The position numbers and the translations under genes are program-made. This document shows, piece after piece, positions 5,031-6,602 of a DNA stretch of 6,602 nt. The stretch's first letter is position 1; the number at the start of each line of letters is the position of its first letter. This DNA comes from Micromonosporaceae bacterium (GTDB lineage: Bacteria; Actinomycetota; Actinomycetes; Mycobacteriales; Micromonosporaceae). The notes under the pieces were generated by a model. It was not told the origin of the DNA and did not search any database. It saw only the letters and a list, made by a program, of their open reading frames with translations. The stretch lies in NCBI GenBank assembly GCA_019690055.1, contig JADGGF010000255.1, forward strand, positions 1 to 6,602, written 5' to 3'.

Positions 5031-6104
5031 CTACAGGGTTCCCGGTGACTTCGTCATCGGGCGAACGTAGCGTTCCAGGCCGAGCGCGGACAGGGCCGAC
5101 GCGCCCGCCGAGTCGGCCCGGATCGCCGTCCACTGCGGACAGTTCCAGGCGGCCGCGGCGAGCGCGCGGAGCGCGCCGACCGGATCGCGGGCACCGCTCG
5201 CCGGCTCGTGGGCGTCATCGGCCACCAGCACGAGGTGCCGGTCGTCGACGGTGACCCGCCAGCCGTCGTGCCCCGCCGTTCCGTCGGTCCAGCCGGGAAC
5301 CCGGACGGAGTCGTCCGGTGTGGACAGTGCGCCGAGGTCGGCCGCCACGTAGGTGGGGCGGCGGTTCGCGGGCGCGGCGAGCAGGTCGGCGGGCGTGGTG
5401 ACCCCGGTCAGCACGAGGAGGCTGTCCATGCCGGCCCGGACAGCACCCTCGATGTCGGTGTCGAGCCGGTCGCCGACCACCAGCACGCGGTGCGCGCCGC
5501 GCAGCCGGGCGGCCGCCTCCAGCAGCCCGGGTGCGGGTTTGCCGACGACCGTGTCCGGCTCCCGGCCGAGCGCGGTCGCGACCGCGGCGACCAGCGCGCC
5601 GTTGCCCGGCACCGGACCCCGCGGCGACGGCATGGTGGGGTCAGGGTTCGTCGCCACCCAGCGGGCGCCCGCCCGGATGGCGACGCACGCCTCGGCGAGC
5701 ATGGCCCACCCGACATCCGGGCCGTACCCCTGGACCACCGCCACCGGTCGCTCCTCGGCCCGCGTGACGGGAGACAGCCCGACCGCGGCCAGCTCCTCGC
5801 GCAGCGCCGGGGCGCCCACCGGCAGAACCGCCGCCCCGGGCGGCAGTTCCCCGGCCAGCAGCTCGGCCGTCGCCCGGGCGGAGGTCACCACCTCCTCCGG
5901 CCGGGCTGGCACGCCCAGGCTCACCAACAGGTCCGCCACCTCATCGGCGCGCCGGCTGGCGTTGTTGGTGGCATACGCCACCGGTGTGCCCGCCTCGACC
6001 AGCGCCCGGATCGCCTCAGGCGCGCCCGGGACCGCCTGCGCCCCGACGTAGACCACCCCGTCGAGGTCGAAGACCACCAGGTCGTAACGGCCGGCCAGCG
6101 TCAC
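5031..6104 (-). CDS. HAD-IIA family phosphatase (NagD-like; possible glycerol-3-phosphate phosphatase)
   Basis: A 357-residue haloacid-dehalogenase phosphatase that should use an aspartyl-phosphate intermediate and Mg2+. Motif I is VFDLDGVVY with nucleophile Asp13 and acid/base Asp15; motif II is ATNNAS (Thr46-Asn48); the motif III Lys is in VVGKPAPGLL (Lys189); motif IV is VVGDRLDTDIEGA (Asp212, Asp217). The region between about 60 and 185, with GYGPD, ATNPDPTMPSPRG and PGNGALV, is the C2A cap of NagD-type enzymes. Residues ~260-357 form an extra C-terminal part (GWRVTVDDRHLVLV, ending RADSAGASALSALGLERYV). I recall a comparable extra domain in M. tuberculosis Rv1692, a glycerol-3-phosphate phosphatase near tlyA; the substrate here is inferred from that. 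GTG start at 6104 overlaps the acidic-protein stop (GTGA); a GGAGG lies 12 nt upstream (6117-6121). An older label such as 'phosphatase NagD-like' or 'phosphoglycolate phosphatase' is possible. Confidence 0.93.
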   Translation of the reverse strand: MTLAGRYDLVVFDLDGVVYVGAQAVPGAPEAIRALVEAGTPVAYATNNASRRADEVADLLVSLGVPARPEEVVTSARATAELLAGELPPGAAVLPVGAPALREELAAVGLSPVTRAEERPVAVVQGYGPDVGWAMLAEACVAIRAGARWVATNPDPTMPSPRGPVPGNGALVAAVATALGREPDTVVGKPAPGLLEAAARLRGAHRVLVVGDRLDTDIEGAVRAGMDSLLVLTGVTTPADLLAAPANRRPTYVAADLGALSTPDDSVRVPGWTDGTAGHDGWRVTVDDRHLVLVADDAHEPASGARDPVGALRALAAAAWNCPQWTAIRADSAGASALSALGLERYVRPMTKSPGTL

Positions 6105-6602
6105 CGCGGGTTCCGGCCTCCGTCCTCGCCGTCTTCGTCGTCCTCGTCGTCGAACTCATCATCATCGAACTCGTCATCGTCGAGGTCGTCGTCTTCGAGA
6201 TCATCGTCGTCGAAGTCGTCGTCCTCGTCATCGAATTCGTCATCGTCGTCGAACTCGTCGTCTTCGTCGTCGAAGTCGTCGTCCTCGAGGTCATCGTCAT
6301 CATCGATGTCCTCATCGTCGAGGTCGTCGTCGAAGTCCTCCAGGTCCTCGTCGTCGAGGTCATCGTCGTCGTCGAAGTCCTCGAGGTCATCGTCGTCGTA
6401 TGCCACAGCGCCCTCCACATCGGACATCGTGTTCGCCGGACCGACGCCCCCCGCACTGCCCGGGTTCGCGCCGTCCCCCGAGTATCCACGATCACCCGCC
6501 GCCCCGGCGTCCGCATCGCCGGAGCCGGCCCGGTCACCGTCCGCGTCCCCCGGGGCCGACCCGGGGCCGCGCTCGCCGACGCCGGTCTCCCCGGCCCCGA
6601 TC
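6101..6602 (-). CDS. C-terminal part of a protein with an extreme Asp/Glu tail; N-terminus beyond the right edge
   Basis: An ATG at 6427 could start a 108-residue protein, but it has no ribosome site. The same frame continues upstream to the window edge for 58 codons with no stop and about 86% G/C third positions (50 of 58 by hand count). I therefore read this as the end of a longer protein. The visible upstream part is Gly/Ala/Asp-rich and probably disordered. The tail (residues 11-102 counted from that Met) has 75 acidic residues out of 92 and no positive charge; the others are 16 single Leu/Phe/Ile residues and one Gly. It closes with GGRNPR. Its stop overlaps the HAD start by 4 bp, so the two are probably co-translated. 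By gene order with M. tuberculosis (Rv1691 before Rv1692) the missing N-terminal part could be a TPR-type protein, but nothing here shows TPRs. Acidic tails often mediate electrostatic protein contacts or cation binding; no function is assigned. Confidence 0.75.
   Translation of the reverse strand, partial: IGAGETGVGERGPGSAPGDADGDRAGSGDADAGAAGDRGYSGDGANPGSAGGVGPANTMSDVEGAVAYDDDDLEDFDDDDDLDDEDLEDFDDDLDDEDIDDDDDLEDDDFDDEDDEFDDDDEFDDEDDDFDDDDLEDDDLDDDEFDDDEFDDEDDEDGEDGGRNPR
6122..6397. repeat. Low-complexity GAC/GAT/GAG codon tract encoding the acidic tail
   Basis: A 276-bp stretch reads on the plus strand as near-continuous TCG/TCA/TCC triplets, the complement of Asp and Glu codons. GAC and GAT are mixed, so long perfect copies are avoided, yet a LEDFDDD unit occurs twice (residues 15-21 and 29-35). 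Such tracts are prone to slippage in multiples of three. Confidence 0.85.

Noticed and set aside
6118..6400. Repetitive TCG-rich tract considered as a CRISPR array or structural repeat
   Set aside because: There is no repeat/spacer periodicity; it is a continuous coding tract of Asp and Glu triplets.
6016..6537. Minus-strand 173-codon frame rich in Thr/Met/Ser/Arg repeats
   Set aside because: It is the shifted reading of the Asp/Glu codon tract; the acidic frame is coupled to the HAD gene and has coherent codon use upstream.

Overview
The window is about 6.6 kb of very GC-rich, densely coding DNA with the codon bias of an actinobacterium. GTG starts are frequent, third codon positions are mostly G or C, and neighbouring genes share 4-bp GTGA start/stop overlaps. 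The gene set (HAD-IIA phosphatase, small protein, TlyA rRNA methyltransferase, NAD kinase) matches a block I recall as conserved in actinobacteria; in Mycobacterium tuberculosis it is roughly Rv1691-Rv1696. The separate SCP2 gene, the phasin-like protein with a basic tail and the glycosyltransferase next to the NAD kinase suggest Micromonosporaceae (Micromonospora/Salinispora type). That family placement is inference.

Most genes lie on the minus strand, so they are transcribed from high to low coordinates. At the right edge (6602 to 6101) is the C-terminal part of a protein that begins outside the window and ends in an extremely acidic tail. It overlaps by 4 bp an HAD-IIA phosphatase (6104-5031). 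After a 193-bp gap comes a seven-helix membrane protein of unknown function (4837-3986). A single SCP2-type lipid-carrier gene (3611-3946) is the only plus-strand gene; it converges on the membrane protein and diverges from the next unit. From 3465 leftward runs a tight minus-strand operon: phasin-like protein with a histone-H1-like tail, a 61-residue acidic protein, tlyA, NAD kinase, and a glycosyltransferase running off the left edge. Junctions within it are 2-8 bp gaps or 4-bp overlaps.

The core genes do housekeeping work: ribosomal RNA 2'-O-methylation (TlyA), NADP supply (NAD kinase) and dephosphorylation of a small phosphometabolite, possibly glycerol 3-phosphate (HAD). Around them is a possible lipid theme: a phasin-like protein, an SCP2 carrier, a possible glycerol-phosphate phosphatase, a membrane protein and a glycosyltransferase. 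A joint role is only an inference from gene order.

I see no defence system, CRISPR array, insertion sequence, tRNA or rRNA. The least explained signals are the Asp-rich tail with regularly spaced hydrophobic residues, the basic AT-hook/KAT-repeat tail with a C8 tract at its hinge, a glycosyltransferase that lacks the usual donor-phosphate residues, an 8-bp inverted repeat in the SCP2 leader, and a strong hairpin between the convergent genes.
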